DNA from: CAZLBV01 sp964557845
GTDB lineage: Bacteria; Acidobacteriota; Aminicenantia; Aminicenantales; Aminicenantaceae
Reading direction: 5' to 3'
Length of the DNA: 12,661 nucleotides
Assembly (NCBI GenBank): GCA_964557845.1
Contig: CAZLBV010000297.1
Coordinates: forward strand, 1 to 12,661
The notes under the pieces were generated by a model. The model saw only the letters and a program-made list of their open reading frames with translations. It ran no database searches and had not been told where the DNA came from. The translations under genes and the position numbers were made by a program. Below, one piece after another: positions 1 through 6,898 of this stretch (positions are counted from its first letter, which is position 1; each line of letters starts with the position of its first letter).

Positions 1-1238
1 TGATTGGGAGTTAATATCATCGCTTCGATTATTGGTTCCTCAACGGATTTGATCTGAGCAGGTTCTGGAAACTGAGAGGGATTTTGAATAACACTAACCT
101 CACCATTTACCAGTGTAACACGAAAGGCCACACTGGGAGCAGTGGTCACAAGATTTAAGTCAAATTCACGTTCCAGCCGTTCCTGAATAATTTCTCGATG
201 CAGCAATCCTAAAAAACCGCACCTGAAACCCAATCCAAGGGCGGGTGAATTTTCAGGTTCGTATTGAAAAGAAAAATCGGTTAACCTCAATTTTTCTAAG
301 GATTTCCTCAGATCCTCAACACTAGTATCGACCGCAGGAAACATCCCACAGAACACCATAGGTTTGGATTCTTTGAATCCTGAGAAGGCCTTGGCCGCAG
401 GACGGTTCAATTCTGTCAGGGTCTCCCCCACACGCGCATGGCTTAGATCCCTGATCCCGGCGATGACATATCCTACCTCCCCTGCAGTCAATCTCTCAAC
501 CTTCTGGAGCTTGGGAGTCAAGTATCCGACTTCCTCCACATCATAGGAAACTCCATTCGACATTAACAAAATACGCATGTTCTTTTTGATGGTCCCATCA
601 AACACCCGAACCAGGATGTAGACTCCCCGGTAGGAATCAAACCAAGAATCAAACAGCAGGGCTTTAAGCGGAGCATCAGGTTCACCACTCGGGGGAGGGA
701 TTTGATTTATGATCTTGCCAAAGACATCCTTAACTCCCGCTCCAGTTTTGGCGCTCACCATCACGGCTTCTTCTTGTTTTAATCCAATGATATTTTCCAT
801 CTGTTCCAGAACCCTGGAAGCATCAGCTTGAGGTAGGTCGATCTTATTTATAACCGGCACTAAAACAAGATCATTTTGAAGAGCCAAGTAAGTGTTGGCC
901 AGAGTTTGAGCTTCAATCCCCTGGGAGGCATCTATGACCAGGAGGGCTCCTTCACAAGCAGCCAGACTCCGGGAAACTTCATAAGAAAAATCCACATGAC
1001 CGGGAGTATCGATCAAGTTTAAAAAATAGGTCTCATTGGATTCATTCAGGAATTTCAAACGGGCTGTCTGTGCCTTTATAGTTATACCTCTTTCCCTTTC
1101 CAGTTCCATGGTGTCCAGTATCTGCTCTCTTTTTTCCCTAAGTGTAATTGCTCCTGTCATTTCAAGCAGACGGTCTGCCAGGGTAGATTTTCCGTGATCT
1201 ATATGGGCGATAATAGAAAAATTTCTTATGTTTTTCAT
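1..1238 (-). CDS. lepA: Elongation factor 4 (LepA GTPase), 3' end beyond window
   Basis: This encodes a ribosome-associated translational GTPase that acts on stalled or mis-translocated ribosomes. About 412 codons are present of the usual roughly 600, because the gene runs off the left edge. Visible motifs are AHIDHGKST (P-loop, residues 11-19), RERGITIKA (switch I), DTPGH (G3), NKID (G4) and a SAK motif (G5). Later comes the LepA-specific stretch GFRCGFLGLLHREIIQERLE. The reading frame is open throughout. The start is ATG at 1238, the first Met before KNIRNFSIIAH, which matches the usual LepA N-terminus; a weak purine-rich AGAAG precedes it. The gene is divergent from tatA. The family call is secure; only the missing C-terminal domain is unseen. 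Confidence 0.97.
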   Translation of the reverse strand, partial: MKNIRNFSIIAHIDHGKSTLADRLLEMTGAITLREKREQILDTMELERERGITIKAQTARLKFLNESNETYFLNLIDTPGHVDFSYEVSRSLAACEGALLVIDASQGIEAQTLANTYLALQNDLVLVPVINKIDLPQADASRVLEQMENIIGLKQEEAVMVSAKTGAGVKDVFGKIINQIPPPSGEPDAPLKALLFDSWFDSYRGVYILVRVFDGTIKKNMRILLMSNGVSYDVEEVGYLTPKLQKVERLTAGEVGYVIAGIRDLSHARVGETLTELNRPAAKAFSGFKESKPMVFCGMFPAVDTSVEDLRKSLEKLRLTDFSFQYEPENSPALGLGFRCGFLGLLHREIIQERLEREFDLNLVTTAPSVAFRVTLVNGEVSVIQNPSQFPEPAQIKSVEEPIIEAMILTPN

Positions 1239-1271
1239 ACTTCTTTTCTTTTTTCTAATCAGCTCCGCCTA

Positions 1272-1300
1272 ATTTTACAATGACTCAGCTATGCACACAA
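1272..1300 (-). promoter_or_regulatory. Candidate lepA promoter
   Basis: On the minus strand there is TTGTGT (1295-1300), a 17-base spacer and TAAAAT (1272-1277), about 34 bases before the lepA ATG. This is a plausible sigma-70 type promoter. It was identified by pattern only. Confidence 0.45.
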
Positions 1301-1334
1301 TAGCCATCTCATCTCCACTCCCTCTCCACACTTC

Positions 1335-1363
1335 TTGACATTTCACCCGGACTGAAGTAATTT
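1335..1363 (+). promoter_or_regulatory. Candidate tatA promoter
   Basis: A perfect -35 TTGACA (1335-1340), a 17-base spacer and TAATTT (1358-1363) lie about 45 bases before the tatA start. A strong Shine-Dalgarno GAGGAGG sits near 1398-1404. It would drive tatA and the overlapping methyltransferase gene. Confidence 0.55.
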
Positions 1364-1409
1364 TGTTTAGTTAATAATGTAAATCATCTACAGTGTAGAG
1401 GAGGAAGAC

Positions 1410-1610
1410 ATGTTCTTATTTGGAACCATCGGCCCACCGGAGCTTCTGATTATTTTCCTGATCATCATCATTATCTTTGGCGCCCGCAGATTACCAGAGC
1501 TGGGAAAATCTCTAGGAGAAGGGATCAAAAACTTTAAAAAATCGATCAGTTCAAAAGATAAAGAAGAAAACTCATCTAAAGATAAAAACGAATCATCTTC
1601 CAAGGATTGA
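1410..1610 (+). CDS. tatA: Sec-independent protein translocase TatA/TatE-type subunit
   Basis: This is a 66-residue inner-membrane subunit of the twin-arginine translocation system, which exports folded proteins. The sequence shows a short N-terminus, a hydrophobic helix PELLIIFLIIIIIFG (about residues 10-24), the conserved FGARRLPELGKSLGEGIKNF hinge and amphipathic helix, and a charged Ser/Lys/Asp tail with repeated SSKDK units. Length and architecture are normal for TatA. An AGGAGG ribosome site a few bases upstream fixes the ATG. The stop codon shares one base with the next gene's ATG (TGATG), so the two are probably translationally coupled. No tatC or tatB is visible here. TatA and TatB are hard to separate in short proteins, but the lack of a long C-terminus favours TatA. 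Confidence 0.93.
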   Translation: MFLFGTIGPPELLIIFLIIIIIFGARRLPELGKSLGEGIKNFKKSISSKDKEENSSKDKNESSSKD

Positions 1611-2815
1611 TGCGAAGAACCTTAGAGAAGCTTGCCTATCATAGAGAAAAAAAAGAAAAGGAATTCACATCTAAACTAGATGAAATAAATTTTAAGCTTA
1701 AAACCTTTATAGACGCCCAAAAAGACACCCTTACTCAGGAGCCCTTTTCCGAGCTAAATAATCTCCTTGAGCATGACAGGACAGATCAAAATTTATTTAA
1801 CCGCTGTATTGTTGAAGTCCTAAGAGAACAACAAAAAATCCGGGAAAACACAAACCAAACCATAAACCATCTGTTTTCATTGTTCCGGGAACTTGAGCGC
1901 ATCCATTATGAACTAGTCGATGCTAAGGACAAGGAATACGATGCCCTCGGCAGCAATCATGTCGGCATGATCTTCAAGAGTATGGAATGGCGGGTATCCA
2001 AACTGGCTGCGGAAGCAGAAGATGCCAATGCACTGATGAAAAAATTCATTCTGCTTAGAGACTATCTGGATAGGCTTTTATCGGTTTTAAATAAAGGAGA
2101 AAAACCTTTACCCTCTCAAGTAGAAAAGATATTGCTGCCGTTAAAAGAATGGAAATACACCAGCTTTGAAAACCGGTACCGCGGCAGTGAGAACGATGTT
2201 AAAAAACAGCAGGAGCCCTATCTTCAGTATTTCCGGCCAACCAATAAAAAAGTTCTGGATCTGGGATGCGGACGGGGGGAATTCATCGAAGCCTTAAGAG
2301 AAAAAGGCATATCCGCTGAGGGGATCGATCTGAATGAACAGATGGTCGAGATCTGTCGGGATAAGGGCCTTGCCTGCCGCCAAGCAGACATACTCGATAC
2401 CTTGATGGAGCAGGACGACGGCTCTTTGGGCGGGATATTCTCCAGCCAGGTTATCGAACATCTTACGCCAGATTATTTAGGCAGGATGATCGAACTCTCC
2501 TATTTAAAACTGGCTCCCTCCTCCCCTATCATTTTGGAAACCGTCAATCCTTTATCCCTGTTCGCTTTAGTTCAGATCTATTTTCTCGACATGACTCATC
2601 AACAGCCCATCCATCCTCAAGCTTTGAAATTTTTGCTGGAATGCAATGGGTTTGAAAACATCGAGATCAAGTATTCAGGACAGTTAGAACAGGAAAGACT
2701 GCAGGAACTGCCGGGAAGAAATGAAACTGACTGTATCCTTAACGCCAATATCGATAAGCTCAATGAGCTGCTGTTTGCGCCCCCAAACTATGCCGCTATT
2801 GCAACAAAAAAGTAA
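1610..2815 (+). CDS. Coiled-coil protein with WbdD-like class I SAM-dependent methyltransferase domain
   Basis: The product has 401 residues. Residues 1-180 are charged and helical, probably coiled coil, with no transmembrane segment. Residues 186-360 form a Rossmann methyltransferase: FENRYRGSE, then motif I VLDLGCGRG (215-223), the acidic ribose-binding residue D240 in GIDLNEQMV, D260 in QADIL, QVIEHL (280-285), LETVNP (309-314) and DMTHQQPIHP. The arrangement resembles methyltransferases of the WbdD type, which cap O-antigen or other surface glycans, so a sugar or glycan phosphate is a reasonable but unproven substrate. ATG at 1610 overlaps the tatA stop and is preferred over TTG at 1607; AAGGA lies just before it. 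It ends 6 bases from the converging DUF2807 gene, and no glycosyltransferase is adjacent. The methyltransferase call is firm; the substrate is inference. Confidence 0.85.
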   Translation: MRRTLEKLAYHREKKEKEFTSKLDEINFKLKTFIDAQKDTLTQEPFSELNNLLEHDRTDQNLFNRCIVEVLREQQKIRENTNQTINHLFSLFRELERIHYELVDAKDKEYDALGSNHVGMIFKSMEWRVSKLAAEAEDANALMKKFILLRDYLDRLLSVLNKGEKPLPSQVEKILLPLKEWKYTSFENRYRGSENDVKKQQEPYLQYFRPTNKKVLDLGCGRGEFIEALREKGISAEGIDLNEQMVEICRDKGLACRQADILDTLMEQDDGSLGGIFSSQVIEHLTPDYLGRMIELSYLKLAPSSPIILETVNPLSLFALVQIYFLDMTHQQPIHPQALKFLLECNGFENIEIKYSGQLEQERLQELPGRNETDCILNANIDKLNELLFAPPNYAAIATKK

Positions 2816-2821
2816 ATTGAT

Positions 2822-3637
2822 TTATCTCATCTTGATCACATCACCAGAAGATGTTTCCTTGTGATAGAACTTATCCGGGTCTCCTTTGTAATACAGATCA
2901 CCGCTGCTGGAAAGATGAACATCCAGATCCTCAGTGACCCATACCTTGGCGTCTCCACTGGAAGAAATTCTTACCTCTGTTTTCAGGCTTTCTACAAAAC
3001 TGCCATCATAATTTCCGGAACTGCTGATATTGATATCCTGTGTTTCCACGTTTCCCCGCCCGATCTTAAGGTCACCGGAGCTGGATATCCTGACTGACAG
3101 GATTTCGGAAGTTAATGTATCTATTTTCACATCCCCGGAACTTGAAATTCCTATAGAGATTTCTTCGGCTTCAATTCCTTCTATATCGATATCTCCGGAA
3201 CTGGAGATCTTCACAGTAAAATCATCGGCCTTTAAAGCCGGAGCCTCGATATCTCCACTGCTGGAGGTAGCCAGATAATCAAGCTTTGTTGCAGTTAGGT
3301 AATAGCGAATAGGTTTTTTAGTCCTGAGGTTAATGTTCGGCTCTGTCCCTATTTTAAGCACGCCGTCTTCCACATAGGTCTCGATATACTCTAAAAGATT
3401 ATCCTCAGCTTCAATAATCAATTCTTCCCGGTCGCCCAGCTTGACCTTCAAATCTCCTTGATTTGATACCCTAACACCGGTAAATCCGCTTACATCCCTT
3501 TCTTCACGAATCACTTTACCTGAACCCCGGATTTCTTCACCCATAAAATAACATGTCGGAGCCATTAAACTGCCAACCAGAATTACCAATACTGCTGCCA
3601 GGACATATTTGTTTCTTTCATAAAATTTCTCGGGCAT
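2822..3637 (-). CDS. DUF2807 (head GIN domain) exported protein with SSSGD repeats
   Basis: The product has 271 residues. A single hydrophobic segment near residues 11-31 (YVLAAVLVILVGSLM) is a signal peptide or anchor. GSGKVIREERDVSGFTGVRVSNQGDLKV opens the DUF2807 fold. From residue 125 the motif SSSGD or SSSGN recurs at 125, 145, 165, 185, 205 and 225, then at 243 and as TSSGD near 262. That pattern predicts a right-handed beta-solenoid. The family is called a putative autotransporter adhesin domain, but its function is unknown. The start at 3637 is chosen because AGGAGG (3642-3647) sits four bases before it and the signal segment follows directly. A longer form starting at 3688 adds 17 residues and also has a GGAG site. 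The gene is monocistronic and convergent with the methyltransferase gene. Confidence 0.85.
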   Translation of the reverse strand: MPEKFYERNKYVLAAVLVILVGSLMAPTCYFMGEEIRGSGKVIREERDVSGFTGVRVSNQGDLKVKLGDREELIIEAEDNLLEYIETYVEDGVLKIGTEPNINLRTKKPIRYYLTATKLDYLATSSSGDIEAPALKADDFTVKISSSGDIDIEGIEAEEISIGISSSGDVKIDTLTSEILSVRISSSGDLKIGRGNVETQDINISSSGNYDGSFVESLKTEVRISSSGDAKVWVTEDLDVHLSSSGDLYYKGDPDKFYHKETSSGDVIKMR

Positions 3638-3664
3638 TTTCCCTCCTCTACAGACTATATTCAC

Positions 3665-3698
3665 CGGAGAAAATGATTTTACTCGCATTTTTTCTCCG
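3665..3698. repeat. Inverted repeat (hairpin) in the leader of the DUF2807 gene
   Basis: The arms CGGAGAAAATG (3665-3675) and CATTTTTTCTCCG (3686-3698) pair with a two-base bulge in the T run around a 10-base loop. On the minus strand one arm contains the GGAG and ATG of the longer alternative start (3688), so folding would hide that start. There is no trailing T tract in either direction, so it is not a simple terminator. Confidence 0.5.
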
Positions 3699-3847
3699 TG
3701 CCTCTTTGACTAGAAGGCCTCATAAGTCCGCAAATATATTCATTGTATTTATATCTATTGACGAAAAAAAGGCCATAATGGTTCATAGATATTTGAAATT
3801 ACAAAAAAATATTTTTCTTTATTCCCAGAAAAACCTGATTTAATAGT

Positions 3848-4960
3848 CTATTTGATCGTGATGGTCTCACAGCGTTTCAGAAAATCCGGATCGATATCCG
3901 CGCCGTGGCCGGGAGTGTCAGGCAACGTGATCTCACCCACATTATACTCTGCGCCCCCGATAATCGGATCTTCCTGTAAAAACAAATGACCATCCAGGTC
4001 TGCATAGATGATATTGGAACAGGCGGAGACAAGATGGGCAGCCGCGGTCAAACCCAGCCGGGTTTCTGTCATGCAGCCTACCATGCAGGGAATGCCCGCG
4101 CTCTCTCCAACGGCATTTATCTTCAAGGCTGTGTGGATGCCTCCGGATTTGGCTAATTTGATATTGAAGTAATCACAGCAGCCCATAGAAGCTAGCTTAA
4201 AGGCATCATGGTGATCGAACAAAGACTCATCCGCCATCAGGGCAATCGAAGTATTCTGCCGGAGGCGGCTGAAATTCTCATAATCCCAGTGGGCAATGGG
4301 CTGTTCACAGTACTCGATCCCCATAGGTTCCAGTGCCCGCAGAGTATCAACCGCAGTCTTATAGCTCCATCCCTGGTTGGCATCAGTTCGGATGGGCAGA
4401 TCATCGCCGATAGCTCTCCTGATTTTTTGGATCCGTTCCACATCTTTTTCTTTAGTGGTTCCCAGCTTCACTTTTATGGCGGGAAATCCCTGATTCTTAT
4501 ACTCGACCGCCTTTTCTGCCATATAATCTGGATCATTGAGACCGATGGTATTATCCGTCCAGAAAGTACGTTTTCCACCGCCGAGTACAGCATAGAGGGG
4601 AAGATCACAAACCTTTCCCAAAAGATCATAAAGAGCCATATCAAAGGCGCTTCTTATGGTGCTGTTATGCACCAAGAAACGGTTGATCTCTTTCATACGG
4701 GCCTCTATATCGAGAGGATCCTTGTTAATCAGTAGTCGGGCCAGATCAGAGGCGGCTGCCCAATTAACAGATCTTGTCTCTCCTGTAATCCCCCAATAAG
4801 GATTGGCTTCGCCGGTTCCGAAAAGGCCTTCATTGGTGTTGATCTTGATAAAAACACTTTCAGCATTAATGATCTCCATGATAGCAATCCTGAAGGGCTC
4901 TTTGAGCTTGATATCCGCTTTATAAATATTTATGCTGGTTACTTTGAGTTTATATGTCAT
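3848..4960 (-). CDS. Dipeptide epimerase, enolase superfamily (YkfB / L-Ala-D/L-Glu epimerase type)
   Basis: This is a 370-residue cytoplasmic enzyme predicted to epimerise one residue of a dipeptide through a metal-stabilised enolate. The N-terminal capping domain (1-125) is followed by the barrel. Catalytic lysines are K163 and K165 in IKVKLG, metal ligands D193 (TDANQGW), E219 (CEQP) and D244 (ADES), and the opposite base K268 in NIKLAKSGG. DLD at 321-323 is the signature that holds the dipeptide ammonium group in this family and argues against muconate cycloisomerase or o-succinylbenzoate synthase. Length and residue positions match the well-studied family members. The start ATG overlaps the symporter stop by four bases, so it is the last gene of a three-gene operon. 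The exact dipeptide (Ala-Glu from murein or another) cannot be read from sequence. Confidence 0.9.
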   Translation of the reverse strand: MTYKLKVTSINIYKADIKLKEPFRIAIMEIINAESVFIKINTNEGLFGTGEANPYWGITGETRSVNWAAASDLARLLINKDPLDIEARMKEINRFLVHNSTIRSAFDMALYDLLGKVCDLPLYAVLGGGKRTFWTDNTIGLNDPDYMAEKAVEYKNQGFPAIKVKLGTTKEKDVERIQKIRRAIGDDLPIRTDANQGWSYKTAVDTLRALEPMGIEYCEQPIAHWDYENFSRLRQNTSIALMADESLFDHHDAFKLASMGCCDYFNIKLAKSGGIHTALKINAVGESAGIPCMVGCMTETRLGLTAAAHLVSACSNIIYADLDGHLFLQEDPIIGGAEYNVGEITLPDTPGHGADIDPDFLKRCETITIK

Positions 4961-6447
4961 AGTCTTTCTCCTATCTTATTTGCTTGTAATCCAGCACCCC
5001 AGAAAGTCATGACTATTTTTTCCGAAGGCGGAGGTGTCGCCAAACTAACCGCCATATAAACGATCATAGAACTGGTTACGGAAATAAAAGAGGGATGGGT
5101 CCCCCACAATCCGATCTCAGGGATCACTGTGTTGGCCAGGCCGTAGATGATCATTCCCCAGCATATGGAGGCCATGGCCCCCCACTTATTACCTCTTTTC
5201 CAAAACATTCCCAACAGGATCGGGCCGAAAGTAGCGGCTTCCAAACCTCCGATGGAAAAAAAGATGATCCACTGGATCAAGGGAGGCTGCAGTAGAGCTA
5301 AGCCTATGGCCACTGCCAGACAAGCGGTCATGGTCAGCCTGGATGCGCTTTTTACCTTCACGCTGGATATATCCGGCTTCAGTTCCCTTAAAAGATTTTT
5401 GGCAATGCTGGAGGTTATGATAATGGCCATGGCAGCAACAGTGGTTTGAATACCGGCCACGATCCCGGCCAGTACAATTCCTCCTAAGGCCTTGGGAATA
5501 ACATTCATGCCCAGCCAGGGGCTTATTTCATCCGGAACACTTAAGTTAATGATAATAGACCGGCCAATGACACCTGACATACACAAAAGAAAAGTCCATA
5601 AAAAAACCAGTATCCCTCCCATCCATATGCCTTTTTTTAACGCTCTGGTGTTTTTGTAGGTAAGCGCCCCCAGCATGGCATGAGGCATGCCAACTATGAA
5701 AAACCCTGTCAGACAAGCAATGGAAAAGGCAAAGGCTGGAGGAAACTCGCCGCCCATAGTGGGCGACAGAAAATTTATGTCCTGAGAAGCCAGAATTTCG
5801 GTGGATTTTTTGAATCCCCCGGCAAAACTCACCGTACCTATAAACAGCACGATACAGCCCACGGTTATGACTATTCCTTGAAGCAGGGTAGCTAAAGAAG
5901 TGCCGCGCATACCACCCAGCACACAGTAGACCAGGACGACCAGAGAACCGAATGAAAGGGAAATAATGTATCCCATCCCCGTCATCTGAGTAATAACCCG
6001 GGCGGCCCCTACAAACTGGGTGGCCATGTAAGGCAGTAAAAATACTGTCACCAGGACTGCAAGTAGAATGATGATGGTTTTGCTCTGATAACGGGCGCGG
6101 AAAATATCCAGGTAAGTTACGGCATTGACTCTGCGGGCTACGATTCCCACACCTATGCCGATCGGAGCCAGCAGTAAAAGGTTCATGAAGATCTGAAAAT
6201 TATTGATCATCACCCAGGAATAGCCATAAGCATAGGTCATTCCAGGACCGGCGATAAACGTCCCGGCGCTGGCCAGCCCTCCGGCAATAACCAAGGCAAC
6301 AATAATCCCCCCAAGGCCTCTGCCCGCTGCGTAGAATTCCTCCTCATATTTGGTAATGGGGACCTTTTCTACGATCCGATAAGACCAGATCCCGATGGCG
6401 ATAAGCAGGATTGTATATGCCAGAAAAGAAATAACGGCCGGATTCAT
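4957..6447 (-). CDS. Sodium:solute symporter (SSS family, PanF-like)
   Basis: The product has 496 residues and about 13 hydrophobic segments, the normal size for an SSS transporter. Family features are FYAAGRGLGG (38-47), the unwound TM1 region ALVIAGGLASAGTFIAGPG (51-69), GGMRGTSLATLLQG (188-201), and AGIVAGIQTTVAAMA with T335/T336 in the place of the sodium-coordinating Ser/Thr pair. It should import a small organic solute with sodium across the inner membrane. The adjoining YhdT-like gene is the same pairing seen in yhdT-panF, hence PanF-like, but the downstream dipeptide epimerase argues for a peptide-like or amino-acid-derived substrate rather than pantothenate. It overlaps both neighbours by four bases. 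Substrate is not resolved. Confidence 0.88.
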   Translation of the reverse strand: MNPAVISFLAYTILLIAIGIWSYRIVEKVPITKYEEEFYAAGRGLGGIIVALVIAGGLASAGTFIAGPGMTYAYGYSWVMINNFQIFMNLLLLAPIGIGVGIVARRVNAVTYLDIFRARYQSKTIIILLAVLVTVFLLPYMATQFVGAARVITQMTGMGYIISLSFGSLVVLVYCVLGGMRGTSLATLLQGIVITVGCIVLFIGTVSFAGGFKKSTEILASQDINFLSPTMGGEFPPAFAFSIACLTGFFIVGMPHAMLGALTYKNTRALKKGIWMGGILVFLWTFLLCMSGVIGRSIIINLSVPDEISPWLGMNVIPKALGGIVLAGIVAGIQTTVAAMAIIITSSIAKNLLRELKPDISSVKVKSASRLTMTACLAVAIGLALLQPPLIQWIIFFSIGGLEAATFGPILLGMFWKRGNKWGAMASICWGMIIYGLANTVIPEIGLWGTHPSFISVTSSMIVYMAVSLATPPPSEKIVMTFWGAGLQANKIGERL

Positions 6448-6713
6448 TCTTTTTCCTCCGGCTCCTGTTTTTCATCGGTTAAAGGGATATCCGGAATTAA
6501 TTTTTCCACCACAAAAATAAGTAAAAGAACAAACACAACCGGCACGACTATATTGCCGACAGCGACCCAGCGGGGCAATCCCCATAGAAAGGGCCTTGTC
6601 CCCAAGAGGTAAGATAATCCCATTACAGCAGCCACATAAATGGCAAAATAAATCCAGGCCAATCCAAAACTCTTCCGGGATATTTTTATTCTTGGGTCTT
6701 CAGTAATTTTCAT
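6444..6713 (-). CDS. YhdT-like (DUF997) small membrane protein
   Basis: This 89-residue protein has two hydrophobic helices (about 17-38 and 50-71) with GLPRW between them and a charged C-terminus beginning PDIPLTDEKQEPEEKE. The order helix, LG..P..WGLPRW, helix, IPDIPL is typical of the DUF997/YhdT family, which is found next to SSS transporters (yhdT-panF) and may be an accessory subunit. An AGGAG lies eight bases before the ATG. The symporter ATG overlaps its stop (ATGA). It is the first gene of the operon and follows a leader of about 130 bases. Confidence 0.78.
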   Translation of the reverse strand: MKITEDPRIKISRKSFGLAWIYFAIYVAAVMGLSYLLGTRPFLWGLPRWVAVGNIVVPVVFVLLLIFVVEKLIPDIPLTDEKQEPEEKE

Positions 6714-6773
6714 AGGAATGTCTCCTGGATGTGATCATCTGAACATAAAAAATAGCATACTTTGATCTTCATG

Positions 6774-6779
6774 ATTATA
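6774..6779 (-). promoter_or_regulatory. Alternative -10-like TATAAT before the YhdT gene
   Basis: A perfect TATAAT reads on the minus strand 61 bases before the YhdT start, but no convincing -35 lies 16-18 bases upstream. It could be a secondary promoter. The promoter at 6848-6876 is the better candidate. Confidence 0.25.
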
Positions 6780-6809
6780 CAAGTGGTCCGTTATTTCCTT
6801 GCTTAATTT

Positions 6810-6856
6810 GCATATTTTTTTCACTGACCCCTTTATCTTAGCAGTGAAATATATGC
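6810..6856. repeat. 47-base imperfect palindrome in the symporter operon leader
   Basis: GCATAT, a T-rich run and CACTG (6810-6826) faces the reverse complement of GCATAT, ATTT, CACTG (6842-6856), around a 15-base centre. The arms pair over about 14 positions with a two-base bulge. The sequence from 6826 to 6840, essentially the loop, reads TAAGATAAAGGGGTC on the minus strand and recurs exactly at 12463-12477. It overlaps the -10 of the operon promoter. It may be an operator, an RNA hairpin at the transcript 5' end, or a REP/MITE-type repeat. Confidence 0.6.
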
Positions 6857-6876
6857 CAGGATAAAATTCAAGTCAA
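6848..6876 (-). promoter_or_regulatory. Candidate promoter of the YhdT-symporter-epimerase operon
   Basis: On the minus strand there is TTGACT (6871-6876), a 17-base spacer and TATATT (6848-6853). Transcription would start near 6841, giving a leader of roughly 128 bases that includes most of the palindrome at 6810-6856. The -10 lies inside one palindrome arm, so a bound protein there would block it. Confidence 0.5.
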
Positions 6877-6898
6877 GGATAGCGAACCTTTAAAGCAC

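Noticed and set aside
1363..1374. TTGTTTAGTTAA occurs exactly here and at 9063-9074, just after two promoters
   Set aside because: A few identical 12-base pairs are expected by chance in an AT-rich window of this size. The similar placement is noted but is not enough for a shared regulator.
1388..1603. Open frame opposite tatA
   Set aside because: tatA is unmistakable and has a strong ribosome site; the antisense frame is a by-product.
3030..3278. Open frame on the plus strand with repeated SPELEI-like units
   Set aside because: It is the antisense of the SSSGD repeats; the periodicity comes from the real minus-strand gene.
3638..3688. Longer start of the DUF2807 protein at 3688
   Set aside because: It has a GGAG but adds a charged 17-residue stretch before the signal segment; the 3637 start has AGGAGG and a normal N-terminus. 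Kept only as an alternative.
4208..4735. 175-codon open frame opposite the dipeptide epimerase
   Set aside because: The minus strand encodes all catalytic residues of the epimerase; the plus frame has no recognisable domain or ribosome site.
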